Assembly: GCA_963377175.1 (NCBI GenBank)
Contig: CAUJNA010003795.1
Location: 219,501 to 283,500, forward strand
Length of the DNA: 64,000 nt
Direction of reading: 5' to 3'
Origin: Effrenium voratum
Taxonomy: Eukaryota > Sar > Dinophyceae > Suessiales > Symbiodiniaceae
Under the pieces are notes generated by a model. That model was not told where the DNA came from. It was given only the letters and a program-made list of their open reading frames with translations, and searched no databases. Shown here one piece after another: positions 35,861 to 48,250 of this stretch; the stretch's first letter is position 1, and every line of letters begins with the position of its first letter. A program made the position numbers and the translations under genes.

Positions 35861-35868
35861 CTTGGCGC

Positions 35869-38800
35869 ACTGCATCCAGGACATGTCGCCGCAGCCCAAG
35901 TCCAGCACAGTGCGGATGTCCGGGAACCGGGCCAGCAACTGCGAGTTGCACGCACGTCCGGCGCGCACGGCGGTGAGATTCGAGTGGCCTGGTGTTTTGG
36001 GGCCGAAAAGGCTCCATATGACTGGGGTGGTTTAAAGGGAAAATAAATTGACAACTACAAGATGTTGAATGATATGACTATGTTGACTCGACACATACTG
36101 TCAGGGCCTAAACAAGTATGGAAATGTGAGGTACTGAACCAAATTCTCTCACGATCATAGGATTGTGTATGTGTTACTTATACATCATTTTATACTAAGC
36201 CTGGGTAGGTGCCCCTGCAAAAACCACACCCAACTATGTAAAGGGACATGTCAAGGATACAAGGCGATATTCAGCAGGGGGTGCCAGGGATACCTACCCA
36301 GTGGCTCGTGGGTCGTGCTAGGAAGCAGGGACACAAAACTATATACTGGTGGTGTCCCCCCTGTTTTAGGACACACTCACATGCAGGGTTCCACTTTTGA
36401 CCTGCAAATAGACTTAAACCCAGGGGTCATGTACCCCAAAAAGGGAAAACCCCTGAAATCAAGTCTATTTGCAGGTCAAACAATAGAAGCCTGCTCACAC
36501 GTGGATTCGATTCCAAACTGGCACTCGACCCTCTTTGCGAAATCCAGAGCAAACGACACTCGTGCCAAAGCAAATGCACTGGAAGCATTGGGAACTGAAC
36601 TGGAGCGGAGTTCAAACCACAAGTCCAATTTGTGCCGCTACTCACTTCCCAAGAGTGGCTTGGGCTTAAAAGAAGTCCAAACTTGTTGAACATCTACAAC
36701 TAAAAACTGTCTTTCCGAACAGCTATACAGCTATACTCGGTTGCTTTCTGCTCCCCTGCTAAAAGTTTAACTTCCAAAGAGTGGCTTGGCCTTACAAGAA
36801 GTCTAAACTTTTGGAACAGCCGGGCGCCTTGTTCAGGGCGTTCACCGCCAGCCGCGCCATGGGGTGCCAGGGATCGGCACCTCGGGGCATTACTGGGCGC
36901 CTCCTCTCTCTTTTTGTTTGAAGGTTGGAAGTCCAAAAAAACACATACCCAGATGGAAGTCGGGCTCCTTGAAACAGAGCCGGGCTCCTTTGAAAAGGTT
37001 GAACATCCGCAAAAGAGCTCTGGTCTTGCTTCTGGTTTCCTTGGTTTCAGAGGGGTACCTTCCGGAAAGAATGACGCAGCCACTTGGGTGTGTCCTACAA
37101 AGTTCAGGCTTGCAAATGGAAAACAAGGGGACACCCACCAATTGAGTGTTTTTGTTCAATGGCCAAAAGGAGTTGGACCCTTTGGGGGGTTGCTTTGAAT
37201 GGAACCAAAGGGCAACCGCCCATGCCAAAACAGGGGGCCCCTCCTTTTGGCTGGCATTTACAGGAAACCAAAGGAAACCAGCCATCATTGCAAGGCCCAA
37301 ACAACAGATTTTCTTTTGGGCAAGCGAGCCTGTGGATGGAAACCAAATGGCAACCTCCCAATTAACTGGGCTGTCGTCAGCTCCCATGATAAAAGTTTAA
37401 CTTTCAGTGGGTCAAATGAAAACCCCCACTAAACCCTAAAGACAAAAAAACAAACCTAAGGAACCAGACGCCTGCAAGGTAAGGATTTTTTTCTCACAGC
37501 TTGACTTGCGGCGTGTTCCACGGGAAGGTCTTGGCACGTCGTCCTACAGGGCTGGTCGCTCATAGGTTGCTGCTGTGCCCCTTGCCATATCTCCGAAATG
37601 TCTATGTGATTCTGCTCCCATGACTCATGGTGTTGCCATTGGATCATGTTCTTTAGACTTTGACAGCTCAAAATTGGACTCGCCCAAAATGGCGCAACGG
37701 TTTTCCCGTTCGTTTCGCTGTAACCCCACCAAAAACAAGTACCAACTCCAAGAAAAAAAAACAACAAATTGCTGGTCTCCTCTGGTCAGGTAAAAGCCGA
37801 CCAAAAGCAACAAATTCCCCGAAGAGAAAAAAAAAAGACGCATGCCTCTGGGGTGTAAACGCATTTGGGTCCACTAAAAGTTGTCAACTTCCAGTGGCTC
37901 AAATACGGAAAAATCCGAACACCAAACAACCCAAAAGCCTCCTAAAAAGCTGAAAAAGAACCTGCTGGCTGAAAAATAACTGAACACCACCTGGCCAGCC
38001 AACCTGAAAAGCTCCACAACAACGGATGGCCAATCACCTGCCAAGCGCCAAAAAACCGGACCGCCCGGACGCCCAGACCTGGCTCCACTGTTCCTCCGGG
38101 CTCCCCGGGCGCGCGCCGCTCAGGGAGCTGAAGCCGCCCAGCAAGTTGGAGTGGTAGACCTCGCAATGGGTCTGGCGGTTTAGGAAGTTTGGGGTTTGCC
38201 ACTTTCCTTTTAGGGTTTAAATTAATATATAGACTACAAGTTTAGGCGTTTAGGGTTCAGGGTTTAGGGTTCAGGGTTGGTTTAGGGTTGGTTGGTGGAA
38301 ATGGGGGCGGGGCTGCATCACTTGAGAACATCCCCCATTGCTTCACCAGGCCTCCACTTCTCTGGCTCTTGCAATCGCGTTGGCGATGGAGCGAGGGGAG
38401 GGTCTTAGTCCGAGGTCAACATTGGAAAGGCCTTGTGGATGACTTGCTATATTCCTTTCCCAAACCAATGGTTTCAATGTGATCACCCAGGGTCAGGACT
38501 GAACATGCGGGCCCCAAAGTAGTCAGTTGACTCGCTTTGGGAAAGCGAGACATCCATCTGTCAGAGCAACTCAACAGAGAAACCGTAAAACAGCAAACAT
38601 CGTAAGCAACTCGAAGGTAAAGGCAACATTTTGCTGACATGCAACCAACCACAAAATCACCCTCGCACTAGGACTTTATCTTTGGCAGTTTAGGTGGAAC
38701 TTGTATGTTCTGCATCTCTATGTGGCCATTCAAGATCCAAATCGTACCCCCAGTGAACATCCCAATTCCCAGAAAAAGCTGTTCTAAAATGGGTGGTGCA

Positions 38801-41800
38801 CCTATCCAAAATGGGATCCCATTGCTTTTGACCCACAGCCATGCATTTCAGCCACGTCCGTACGTACGTGCCAGCGGGCTTGGTCAACCTGACCTGCTGG
38901 CAACAAGTGAACGGGCTTGCAAGGTCCTAAGGTGGGGCAATCACTGGCGGAGGGCTGAAGAACGGGCAAGCAGATGGCAGCAGAGTCCCCGTTTTGGGAT
39001 TGATTTCAAAAACAAAAGAGACCACAATTAGGTTCAGCATAGGCTCCATACGCTGATAGTCTTCAAATGGTGTGGGAACCCTTCACTGCCCCTGTTCTGA
39101 GAAGAGACCACACACCAAAATTTGAAAGGCACCCAACTAGATTTGAACCCGCATGGCTCTAGGTCAGCACTGGACACCCTTGGGTACGGTTGGCCATTTG
39201 GCTTAATCCTTGGCTACATGACATAGACACGGGCATAGGCAAAGACACAGCCACACAGACGGAACGACACTCACAAACACTCAGCCATGCGCAAATCCAG
39301 CAACTAAATACCCAAGCACATACAAACATGTCTGCAGCATTGACAGCACATGGCAAGAAAGCTTCCTCAGCGGTGTTTATTGCCAAGTAAGCTCGTTAAC
39401 CCCAGCCCCCCGCTGTCAAGACACCCATGCGTGGTTTGGGGGCTCTCGGAGGGGGTTTTAGAATTAGCGGCTGCGAGTCTTTTAAGAGGACACGTGTGAG
39501 CCCCGGACAAAACTAAGCATTCGCCCACCCCAAAACACATGCCAAGACAAGTTGGGGGTGCGTCGCCTCCTTCTCAATCTTTCGAGAGTAGGGCCACCAA
39601 GAATATTATATGCATTCGTTTGCAAGTTCTACAATTTTGTAAATACTGGCTTTCCAAGTATCGGACATACATGCGGGGTGATGGGTCTGCGTTTGTTTGA
39701 GGGTGCCCTTGTTGGACATTTTTAAAGTGAACCCGAAAGGAAACCCATTTTGGGGGTTCTCCCAGACACAGAAATCCAACGTCGATATCCCCCCGCCGTG
39801 CCAAAAGCGTCGTACTTGTGCTGCAAAGAGATCATGTCCGGCCTGCCACGGGCTTCAGTGGGTCAACCTGCTGGTTCGCTGTGGTCAACACGCAGCAAAC
39901 CAACGGTAAACTGGCCCCATTGTTTCACCATGTTCCAAGTCAATTCTAAAGTGATAGGTTAACTAAAAGGAAACCACGCGTTGCCCAATTTCTGACTTGA
40001 ACAACCAGAAACAGTTAACATGACCCCAGTCAGAGGCTCGTTCCCTTTTCCTTGTTTCTTGGTGAATCAATTTCAGGATTTGGAGAATAAACGGTTTGGG
40101 CAGTTTGGGGTTCCCTCATTAGCCTATCGAACCAGCAAGTTCAGGTGTCTTTTGCGAGGCTCGGTGCCCTTTGGGGGTTGGGTTAGAAGGGAATCTGCGG
40201 CTCTCAAGTGATCGAATTTTCCGAGATCCGGCATCATCATGGCGCAATTTCAGGCAACAGAAAAACCCTTGAACCACGGATGCCGAACACAAACATTAAA
40301 AAGCTTCGAGGTGTTGTCCACTAAAATCAGCCAGTCATCCCTTCAGCTGATGTTTGTTGCTCCAGCCAACCACTGGTCGCAAGCAACACTGGAATTGTGA
40401 ACTTATGACACCGGAACACAATAAAAGAGCGAAAAGCGTAGCGCTAGAACCACACCCACCACCACAGCACAGGACAATCGAGGCTTGATTGTTTCCCGTG
40501 GCTGACTCCCCAAAGCTTTCACAGTCATGTTCACGGGTGGCCTTTTGGAAAAATAGAGGCCCTGGAAAATGGAAGAAACCCCACCTAAACCAGTGGAACC
40601 CATCTATGTTTAACCAAACTAACCTAAAAGGACACCTATGGTCATGTTCCGGCCTTGCCGAGAACATGCCGAGGTCCGTAAAAATCCCCCAAGATTAGGA
40701 CCGCGATATAGGTTTGGGCTGGGATCCTCCGCCAAACACAAATGATGTCCCAACCGAAAGGCGGCTCAAAGAATTGGGTCCCCGAATCGCCAGTGTTTAC
40801 CAGCACCACCCACCGCCCGTTGTTCTTGTGGGAAGCCTCGATGTGAAGGATCTGGCGGTGGTACTTTAACTAGGTCCTCCAGTAGAGAGGTTAGAATAAG
40901 GGTACCTGTTTTTCTCTAGTCTATTTTACTAGGGGAACCCTCCCAACCAAAAAAGGGGAGAGAAGGGCACTACTGTGAGACCTAGTTAACTTCGGCCCCA
41001 AAGTGGATTGGTTTTCCTTGCAAAGAGACGCCCTCCCAGAGACTAACATGGATGTCCAAGCAGGTTTTCTTGGGCGGGGCATTTGTCTCTTTTGGGGCGT
41101 TTCCATGTGACCGGCTCCCTATGTTGAAATACCTCGTTCGGGGGTGGTAGGCAAACCAAAATAAAAACCAGGCCCCTCAAAGCTGGGCAGATTTAGGCCA
41201 AAAAGAGGCGCAAGGTGAGACTCACTTGCCCAAAGGACCCAGAAATAAAAGGTTAACCTTTTGGGGCCATGACTAAAACTAGACCGAAAAGAAGAAACCA
41301 AAAGGTCAAAAGGTCGGCTTTGGGCAACTGAGGAGACTGAATGACAACAGACCCAATAACTGGAACCCACCAAACACCCAAAAGTAACACACACCCGGCC
41401 ACCCCGATCCGTCCGACACTCGAATCAATCGCCTCCACTCGGTTGCAGGGCGCAAGTCGCACTCGAAGGTCAGTATCTCAGCGCGACAAATTGGCTTTTG
41501 CCAAAGGGGGACCGCCCTGGGCAAATTCCTCGTTTTGTTCGGCGGTTTTCCGTTTCACAAGTTCACGCCATGAAAACAATGGTCGAAGTGCGCTGACGGC
41601 CAAGAAGTGGGCAGCCCTCTCCTGGTTGAGGGAGTTTGGGTTGTCTCCGCTGGGCATAAAAAACAAAAATCCGCGAGCAGTTGGTCCAGATGAAACGGCC
41701 GTAACTTTGGATCTTCGCTCGTGCGGTTTGGATCTTCGCTGTGCGCGGCCGGACCTGAGCGTTTGAGTCTGGCAGTCCGTCTCGAAACCTTGGTGGCGAA

Positions 41801-42411
41801 ATCTGCGAAGCCCTGCGAAAAGTGACTCACTTTTAGTGGTTTAGTGGAAAACCCATTGGTTGGCAAAAGTTGTTCAGTCCTAATAGCCCTTGGCAAAATG
41901 CAGCAAAGAAACCAAGAGGCTCCAGAGTCTTCAGGCAGGTCGGTTGGAGGCTCGGGCTTGACCGCCGGGTTCATTGATGCCACAGGAAAGTGGAAGACAC
42001 CCCAAAGTGTCTTCCAGCCATCACTTCACGATGTCAACCCTACAAAAGGCACCGCCCGGAAAATTCGCCCAACCATCGAAGGCTTGGAGTGAAAAACTTC
42101 TCTGACCCCAGTCCCATCCATCTGAAAAAACGTTAAAGCGAAGGGACAACTAGGTTCTCGAGTAGAGAGAACCGAATAAGGGTACTTTTTTCCGTAGTCT
42201 ATTTTAGTAGGGGAACCCTCCCAACCAAAAAGTTACGGTAAAAGTTGGCACTACTGGGGGACCTAGTGGTAAAGGAAAAGCAAAAGGAAACACCCCTAGC
42301 CTTGGAAGGGACAAGCCTCGAAACCTCCGTCGCGCGATCGAAAATCGAAAGCCAAGGCGCCACTGGCAGCTTGAGCTGCTCAAAGTCCCGCTTGATGAGG
42401 CGCGCGTGCTC
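35869..42411 (-). CDS. Class I SAM-dependent methyltransferase, partial multi-exon gene (3' end not found)
   Basis: Seen: phase-compatible exons at 40814-40836, 39797-39842, 38084-38159, 36821-36880 and 35869-35988, joined by GT or GC donors and AG|G acceptors. They read through MISLQHKYDAFGT, VYHSNLLGGFSSLSG, DPWHPMARLAVNALNKAPG, HSNLTAVRAGRACNSQLLAR and FPDIRTVLDLGCGDMSWMQ. The last stretch is a textbook motif I (hydrophobic-D-L-G-C-G-D) of the Rossmann-fold SAM-binding site. Upstream exons 42325-42411 (HARLIKRDFEQLKLPVAPWL, both ends in phase 0), 41569-41621 (RAAHFLAVSALRPLFS) and about 41411-41440 (RLIRVSDGSG) probably belong too, but the junction into 40836 is unresolved: that exon may start earlier, as YHRQILHIE is open upstream. 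The acceptor substrate is unknown. The C-terminal part after motif I should lie between 35.8 and 34 kb but I could not identify it. Confidence 0.62.
36396..36480. mobile_element. 85-bp hairpin element
   Basis: Perfect 20-bp terminal inverted repeats (left arm 36396-36415 TTTGACCTGCAAATAGACTT, right arm 36461-36480) with a 45-bp loop. In the intron between methyltransferase exons 36821-36880 and 35869-35988. Confidence 0.85.
36735..36775 (+). repeat. Dispersed repeat B, left fragment
   Basis: CTCGGTTGCTTTCTGCTCCC then CTGCTAAAAGTTTAACTT, then unrelated sequence. Confidence 0.7.
37376..37440 (+). repeat. Dispersed repeat B, fragment
   Basis: TCAGCTCCCATGATAAAAGT and AACTTTCAGTGGGTCAAATG. A second fragment of the same kind is at 37870-37930. 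Confidence 0.55.
38221..38296 (+). repeat. Degenerate TTTAGGG-type stretch
   Basis: GTTTAGGGTTCAGGGTTTAG and TTTAGGGTTGGTT. Matches the plant/dinoflagellate telomere unit but is interstitial and impure. It lies just upstream of methyltransferase exon 38084-38159. Confidence 0.6.
38742..38845 (+). repeat. Family C element
   Basis: CCCCAGTGAACATCCCAATT, AAAATGGGTGGTGCACCTAT, CTTTTGACCCACAGCCAT. Confidence 0.78.
40870..40985 (+). mobile_element. Family A element, copy 12
   Basis: Full ends; exact flanks TTAA/TTAA. It ends 34 bp upstream, in transcript sense, of the acceptor proposed for the 23-nt methyltransferase exon 40814-40836. Confidence 0.9.
41806..41905 (+). repeat. Dispersed repeat B (subtype 1, diverged)
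   Basis: GCGAAAAGTGACTCACTTTT, GTGGTTTAGTGGAAAACCCA, ending in TTGGCAAAATGCAGC. Confidence 0.7.
42150..42266 (+). mobile_element. Family A element, copy 13
   Basis: CTAGGTTCTCGAGTAG start, GGGGGACCTAG end. Starts about 58 bp after the donor of exon 42325-42411 (transcript sense). Confidence 0.87.
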
Positions 42412-43126
42412 CTGACGCCACTGGGGTTTTGGGGGATGAAGCTGCAACTCAGTTCCCATCACTCGGTTTGACTCATCACGCAAGCAAGTCTCCGCTTCCC
42501 TCGCTGTTCAAAAATTGGGGGGTTGGCCAATCCCAAAACTCAGTTCAGTGACCCTGGAAAAGAATTGGACCCTTTTTGGGGACCATTTTTAGTGGGGCAG
42601 CCACCCAAAAAAAAGGGGAAAAAGGGTGCCACTAAGAACAACTGAGTCAAAAGGCAAACAGCCTCGGCCTCAGTTGGGGGAGGGGGGGATGTCTTTGGGA
42701 AAGTGTTTTTAGGGAGAAACAGGCTAGGTGAGCCCTGGTTGGATTTTTGTGGGATGGCCTCTATGGTCATTTTAGGGGAACCCTATTTTGAGAAAGCCTG
42801 AGTTGTCAAGCCCACGTGGGCGATGTTGCTTTGGTCCCCTTCAACACAAATTACCCCTAGGGTGCGTTCTTTTTTGAGAGACACGAAGGGAGAACGCGCA
42901 ACTGACAGCAACCTATCTGAGCGCTACACAAATGCAGCGCTTCTGGCTTGCCAGGCTGGGACCTATTCGGACCTGTTCACCCCCGTTGTTTTTCAGGGAT
43001 CCGGATGCATTATACACCTGAACATTGCCTTTTAAATGGTGGTTTCCCTTTATTTTGGTGGAAAAAGCCATGTTTCAAATGGGCAAAGTGTATATTTTAA
43101 GGAGCCCTGTTTTTGTGGATGGCTTG

Positions 43127-43209
43127 CTAAGCTCGAGCCAGGGTGTGGAAGACAGCTACGAAGCCAATGCTTGCAAGCGGACGCTCCACGGCACCAGCCA
43201 TGAGTCCCC
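43127..43209 (-). CDS. Possible exon, perhaps terminal
   Basis: An acceptor CTAG|GGGG is followed in one frame by LMAGAVERPLASIGFVAVFH, TLARA and TAG; a second frame (DSWLVPWSVRLQALA) reaches a GT donor. Two equally open frames make the assignment weak. Confidence 0.22.
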
Positions 43210-43957
43210 CTAGCAACAACCTGGCCTAGGTGAAAACGCGCTGCCCGCAAATGCATTGGTGATCGCAAATGAATGGCAATTGGCCCATGCGGCCTTGGGA
43301 ACCGGGCCAATCGGAAAGAACAACTGCTATGGACGTCTCCAATTCCATGATTGGCACTCTGTCCCACAGAACCGTAAATGGAACTATACATCAGGCTTGT
43401 TCTTGGGGTGATTTAAAGTGAACGCGCGGCGGAAAAAAACAAAAAGGAAACAGGGAAGCAGCCCGACGTAACCACCGGGCTCCAAATTACCAATCTGCAA
43501 ATCTTACAATAATTCCATGACCTGAAATAAGGGATCCCACTCGCTTCACTCGGCAGAATGAGACGGTCGCTTTGATTTGGAGATCTCCAAGTCTCACCCG
43601 CCTTCGAACTCTCTTGGCTCCCAATCGGAGGCAATACGGCGAGGACTCCGCTGGCTTTCATCCCCCAAAAATCTGAAAAAAACAACTCTCTTTGGTGTGA
43701 AATTGACCATAGGAACGCTCAAACATGAGGAGGAAGCTGAATACTTCGCAACTGCAAGACTTCAGTGCCAGCAAATTGGAAAGTTTCGCCTTCAAACCTG
43801 GAGACTTTTTTGTTTTGTTTTTTTTCACCCCCAAACCTGAGGTCAATGATCTCCTTGCGACCTTTTGCCGTTGCAAAACAAAAAGAGAAACTTGGAGCCC
43901 TAACAAAGCAAAACGGTTCCTCCCCTTCGACGCCTCCATTAAGAAGCTTAGCTGCGG

Positions 43958-44075
43958 TTGACCCCTCTGCATAAAGCTTAACTTCTTGTTGGTTTAATTT
44001 GAAAAACACAAACACAAACACCTTGGTTTCCCAGAAAGCTAAAGTCCAAAGATCCAACCCACTAGCCGTCAAGAC
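43958..44075 (+). repeat. Dispersed repeat B (subtype 2)
   Basis: GTTGACCCCTCTGCATAAAG and AAGTCCAAAGATCCAACCCA. Directly downstream (transcript sense) of exon about 44105-44190. Confidence 0.75.
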
Positions 44076-44104
44076 AGGGAGCACCGTTGTTCCCCGAGGG
44101 CGAA

Positions 44105-44682
44105 AAAGCTCGGAGTCCGCGAGCGAGTGAGCCAGCCACACCTCCACACCGGTCATCTCGTGGTAGGCCTCGATGCACTCATCTCCGGGCCTAAGGGAAG
44201 CGGTTCCATCCCCCGAAAATGGCGGGCTAGTCGAGCCGCATCCTTTAGGAAAAGAAGCGCAATTCTTTTTTGCAAAAGCTACCGTATACGTCTTGCTCCA
44301 AAGGACCGCAGAAAAGACAAACATGGGTCCCATTTGTCGGCTTGGTGTGTTTGACACCACCTGTAGCCTTGCCTAGGTTTTTTCTTTTGACCTGGTTACA
44401 TGCGTGTTCTGCCAAACGCCGAGCACGGCTGGGCTGACAAGGGTATGGCTCGAAATTAACCAGGATGGGTTACGCAGATTTTGGTCCGTGTTTCCACTTA
44501 CCAGGGTTCCATTTTGGTACCGGTTTTTTGCGCCACAGCCACCACAGCGGAACAGCGGAAAAGAGGAATTTGGTGCGTTTGGACTTGGTCCAAACGAAAA
44601 AAGCTCGAGCTGCAATTTTCCGGGGCCCAGGCTTCAAATGCTTGTAGTCGATGATGCAGGTATCCTGGCACGGCTTCCCTGC
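44105..44682 (-). CDS. Two linked exons of an unidentified protein, possibly 5' part of the methyltransferase gene
   Basis: Exon 44633-44682 reads GKPCQDTCIIDYKHL and stops at a GC donor in phase 2. Exon about 44105-44190 opens with AG|G in the matching phase and continues PGDECIEAYHEMTGVEVW and LAHSLADSEL. The join gives an uninterrupted IDYKHLKPGDECIEAYHEMT. The 3' boundary of the second exon is uncertain (GC or GA donors near 44105-44135). Codon use is G/C-ending as in the other exons. No family recognised. The next supported exon downstream is 42411, which starts in phase 0. Confidence 0.55.
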
Positions 44683-45054
44683 CTGCTGAAACCGGCGGCC
44701 TCCGGAACATCTCTAAGCTACCACAAGGCAAGCAACACTAGCCGACTAGAGGCCCTGAATTGCTGGGACAACTAAAAATGCCTTGAGTGGGGGATGAGAA
44801 TAAACCGGATCTAAACGGAAGGGAATCTGTTCAAAAGGTAGGAACAGAACATCAACATAAGACATGAAACACCAACCGTGTAATCAACTGCTGGTTTTAA
44901 TCCCACTCCGTCTGACTGGTCCCATGAACAAACCCCGTGGTCAGACTCGACGGGTTCCGGACAAAAAAAATACTTGCTTCGCACTCGGTGGATGAAACCC
45001 TGAAGCAATGGGCATTGACTTTCTCCATCCACAGTATGGCTCCACTTCTAACTA

Positions 45055-45171
45055 CTAGGTCCTCCAGTAGAGAGGTTAGCACAAGGGTACCCTTGTTTCT
45101 GCAGTCTATTTTAGTAGGGGAACCCTCCCCCCCAAAAAAAGTTGGTGAAAGGGCACTACTGGGAGACCTAG
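45055..45171 (+). mobile_element. Family A element, copy 14
   Basis: Full ends; flanks ACTA/ACTC. Confidence 0.9.
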
Positions 45172-45964
45172 ACTCGCATCCTGGTATATCTTTTGCATCG
45201 GCAGCACTAGCCTTTTCGATCTTTGCGCTAACAAAGCGCAGCCCGGAACTGGAAGCACGCCGCCGCACCCCTCCACCCAACTCCCGTCTCCTGCATAATC
45301 ATATCCTCGCCTTGGTTCGGTGCATCGGGGCTCAATGCCTAGGAAAGAGTTCCCGAGCATAAAATTGCAAAGAGGTTTGCGAAAGTAAGAGGGACCTGAA
45401 AAGGGGGACCTCTGAATCGTTGGACTACCACGGGTCCCCTTGGAGCAAATTGCCAACACGACATCACAGGACCTGGAAACAAGAGGTGATCACCTGTGGC
45501 ATGACCAAATATGGACCATAAAACCAGGTCAAAAGGTCGGCGTACTTTTCCCGCTCCAGTGGTCGTCATAGCTTCTGCTCAAGTACATATTCACAGACTC
45601 GAAAGAAGAAACCACCACGTAAGGAACCGTGATCATGGGGCGCAAGCTCATTCCCCGCAAGGCGAGTTTGTCATGAGTTGTACAAGTTGGACAGTGTCGT
45701 CATAGCTTGCATTCGACGACCGCTTCAAACCAAACCCGCAGACGGTCCCCTACTTAGGGATCAGCTAAAGGACACCGAGAATCAGAGGAGAACTGGATAT
45801 CCGAACTCTATGCCAAAGGGTCACACCCACTCCAGGAACTGTACGCAGTTAGCCAAACCAACCTGGGATTGGGCAAATGTCCTGCATTTTCCTGGACGAG
45901 GTTTCTTGGAACCGCTCTAAATTCCTTTTCGAACCACCCCACAAAACGAGGTACTCTTCATGGA

Positions 45965-46085
45965 TTCCCAGTCTTAAGCCCGAGTGGCCGATCTTGTTCA
46001 CCAAGTCCGACCACTGCTCCATCTCCTTGCAGACGACCTGCGTCCAGTTGCTCAATGTGCCCAGCAAAAACAAAACCAGCACCTC
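45965..46085 (-). CDS. Exon of unidentified protein with one hydrophobic segment
   Basis: The acceptor CAG|GAG at 46086 opens a frame reading EVLVLFLLGTLSNWTQ, then VVCKEMEQWSDLVNKIGHSG and LRLGI. Possible donors are CAG|GTCGTC (exon end 46038) and TTG|GTGAAC (46002); the frame stays open to about 45.86 kb. The first 10 residues are hydrophobic enough for part of a membrane helix. The start is in phase 0, compatible with the 47723 exon upstream in the transcript. Function not recognised. Confidence 0.45.
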
Positions 46086-46535
46086 CTGACCGAGTGGATT
46101 GGCCAACACAAAGTCCAAACTTGTTGTTTGCCACTGAAGCCATCCTCCCAAAAACTTTAAAGTTGAGGCATTCAGGCAGTGAGAATGGTGAGCACATACT
46201 TGCTGGTCACAACAATTTCTCTCCAGCACCTGGGCAAACGCATGATGCTCTCGTTCTTCTGTTCTGCAAATCAACGCTCGGGTCCCGAACCCGCTTTCCC
46301 CTACTCCTAATGGCCATCCCGAAACTTTGAAACCTGTCCTATTCTTCTTCTTATGGTGTGTCTTCCCTCGAAAGTTGGTCGGACTTTTTACAAGGCACCA
46401 CCCCCATCACTCAACATCACGGCATACTTAGAAACCAGTCCACTTCCGAAGCCCGACATCGGGAGCTTCGAGTGTCGCATCTTGTTTCAAGACCGCCCAG
46501 TCGCCACGAGGAAGCCCGGATTTTGCACCGGGCGG

Positions 46536-46556
46536 GGGCGCGGGGGGGGGGGGGGG
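46536..46556 (+). repeat. Poly-G run
   Basis: About 15 consecutive G. Confidence 0.9.
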
Positions 46557-47297
46557 AGAGGACGACACCTCTTCAATTTTGGACACCCCAAGAAGTGCTC
46601 AGAACCGTTTCTGTGATAAGACACCAGAAACTTTGCGACGAAAGCCCTCCCAAAACATACCAACACCCTTGATCGCATCGCCCCTTTGGAGCACCCAACG
46701 CAACGCCTTCCCCCCCCAACAAAAAACACGACCCCGGAAAAGAGCTGCTTGAAGAAATGGGTTGATCTTCATTCTGGGATAATGGTCGCACTTGTGGGGG
46801 GCATCTATCTGGCAGAAGCACTGCCCAGAATTGCCGGTTTTTTTCTCCCTGATCAGCCCTGCGCCGGCCACCAGAAAAAGATGTGTTTGTGTTTTTTTGT
46901 ACAAAGGGTTGTTTGCTGCATTCTCCCATAGCCAAACAACAATAAGAACGGATGTTAACACGTTTAGTTTGTTCTTACCGTGCCATCCCGGTTCTCCTTT
47001 TCGGGCATCGAAGCTTTCTGCCGAATCTGCCTCAGTCCATGTCTCCCGATGCTCTTGGTTTTGTCTGGGTTGGACCCCACAGGATTCGCCTTTGAATTCC
47101 CTCTCCCAAACATGTAACCGAGGGCCAAGATTTCTTACAGACGTTGCGGTGGATGAACGTTCGTCCAGTTCGGTGACCATGGCGCGAACAGGGAACCCTT
47201 GGGTTGGTCATCTGTGAAGCTAAACCAGCAGGGGGAAAGAAATGGTGCTGCAGACGTGGGACAAGCTCGTGCGGGTCAAAATTACACCAGGGCCATT

Positions 47298-47416
47298 TGG
47301 CCATGGGTCACAAGCCCCGCAGTGAACATCCCAATCCCATCCCCGCCTAAAATAGGTTCTAAAATGGGTGGTGCACCTACCCCAAAATGGTACCATTGGT
47401 TTTGACCCACAGCCAT
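47298..47416 (+). repeat. Family C element
   Basis: Complete copy: TTGGCCATGGGTCACAAGCC at left, GGTTTTGACCCACAGCCA at right, GGTGGTGCACCTACCCCAAA inside. Confidence 0.82.
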
Positions 47417-47722
47417 TTACCAGGGGTTCATTACAAGTGCAACCCATTTTGTGGTTACCCTATTCTTGACCAGCCAAATCGCTGGGTAAATTCGTTTCTC
47501 GTACCCCAACGAACATCCCTGAAGCAACTTCCGGGTCGCGCCACGACGGGATTTCATCGCCACTTTTGGAGGTACCCTCCCATCGACTAACATGGAAATG
47601 CAGAGACTCCCATGGAAAGACTTCTTTCCATGTTAGAGGTAACCAAAGAGGGATAATGGTTCGGGAACTTTGAGAGATCCATTCGCAACATAGTTGCTTC
47701 GCGAGGACATCACCCCAATGAC

Positions 47723-47797
47723 CATCCAGGCGGCTTCCCTTCTGCGCCGCGCCTTCAGCGTGTGTCTCACCACCAGATCCTCCGGGATCGTCAGCAC
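47723..47797 (-). CDS. Exon of unidentified protein, basic helix-like segment
   Basis: A clean 75-bp exon, phase 0 at both ends, bounded by CAG|GTG and ATG|GTCATT. It encodes VLTIPEDLVVRHTLKARRRR followed by EAAWM. The run of Lys/Arg suggests a cytosolic or nucleic-acid-facing segment, but no family is recognised. Its 5' neighbour is probably 48251-48349 and its 3' neighbour 46085, both phase-compatible. Confidence 0.55.
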
Positions 47798-48250
47798 CTG
47801 GAACGCGAGACACGTCTCGAACCCTACGCCTGAGAAACGAAACCCGTGGCCTCCGGTCCCATGATGGATCTCGGCAGGGTCCAAAAGGGGAATGTTGCCG
47901 GACTTTCTCACAAGTCGTTCACTACCACGACGAAAACCATTTGTCCCCTCTGGCTCTGTGAATTTGCAGAGCTGTTCACAACTAAAACCCAGATGGTCCC
48001 TTGGCACCCTTTGAGGTTGGTTTTAGGGGACTAAAAACGGGGTAAAAGTACCGCCTCAGAGGGTTGGACCCTTGGGCAAATGGTATGTCCCACTAGACTT
48101 GGTCAACATCCAATTCCAATTCCAGTACTGTCAACCCAGGATTCACAAACCTGTCCCATTAGGAGGGTGCTCCCTCTAAAAGTGGTCTGAATCCCCACTA
48201 ACAGGGGACACCCCCCTATTAATCAACCAGGGGTTAACTAATCCGGAGGC

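Noticed and set aside
46599..47180. 193-codon minus-strand ORF
   Set aside because: Part of it (ETWTEADSAESFDARKGEPG) looks plausible but there is no splice-bounded core and the rest looks random. Kept only as a place to re-check.
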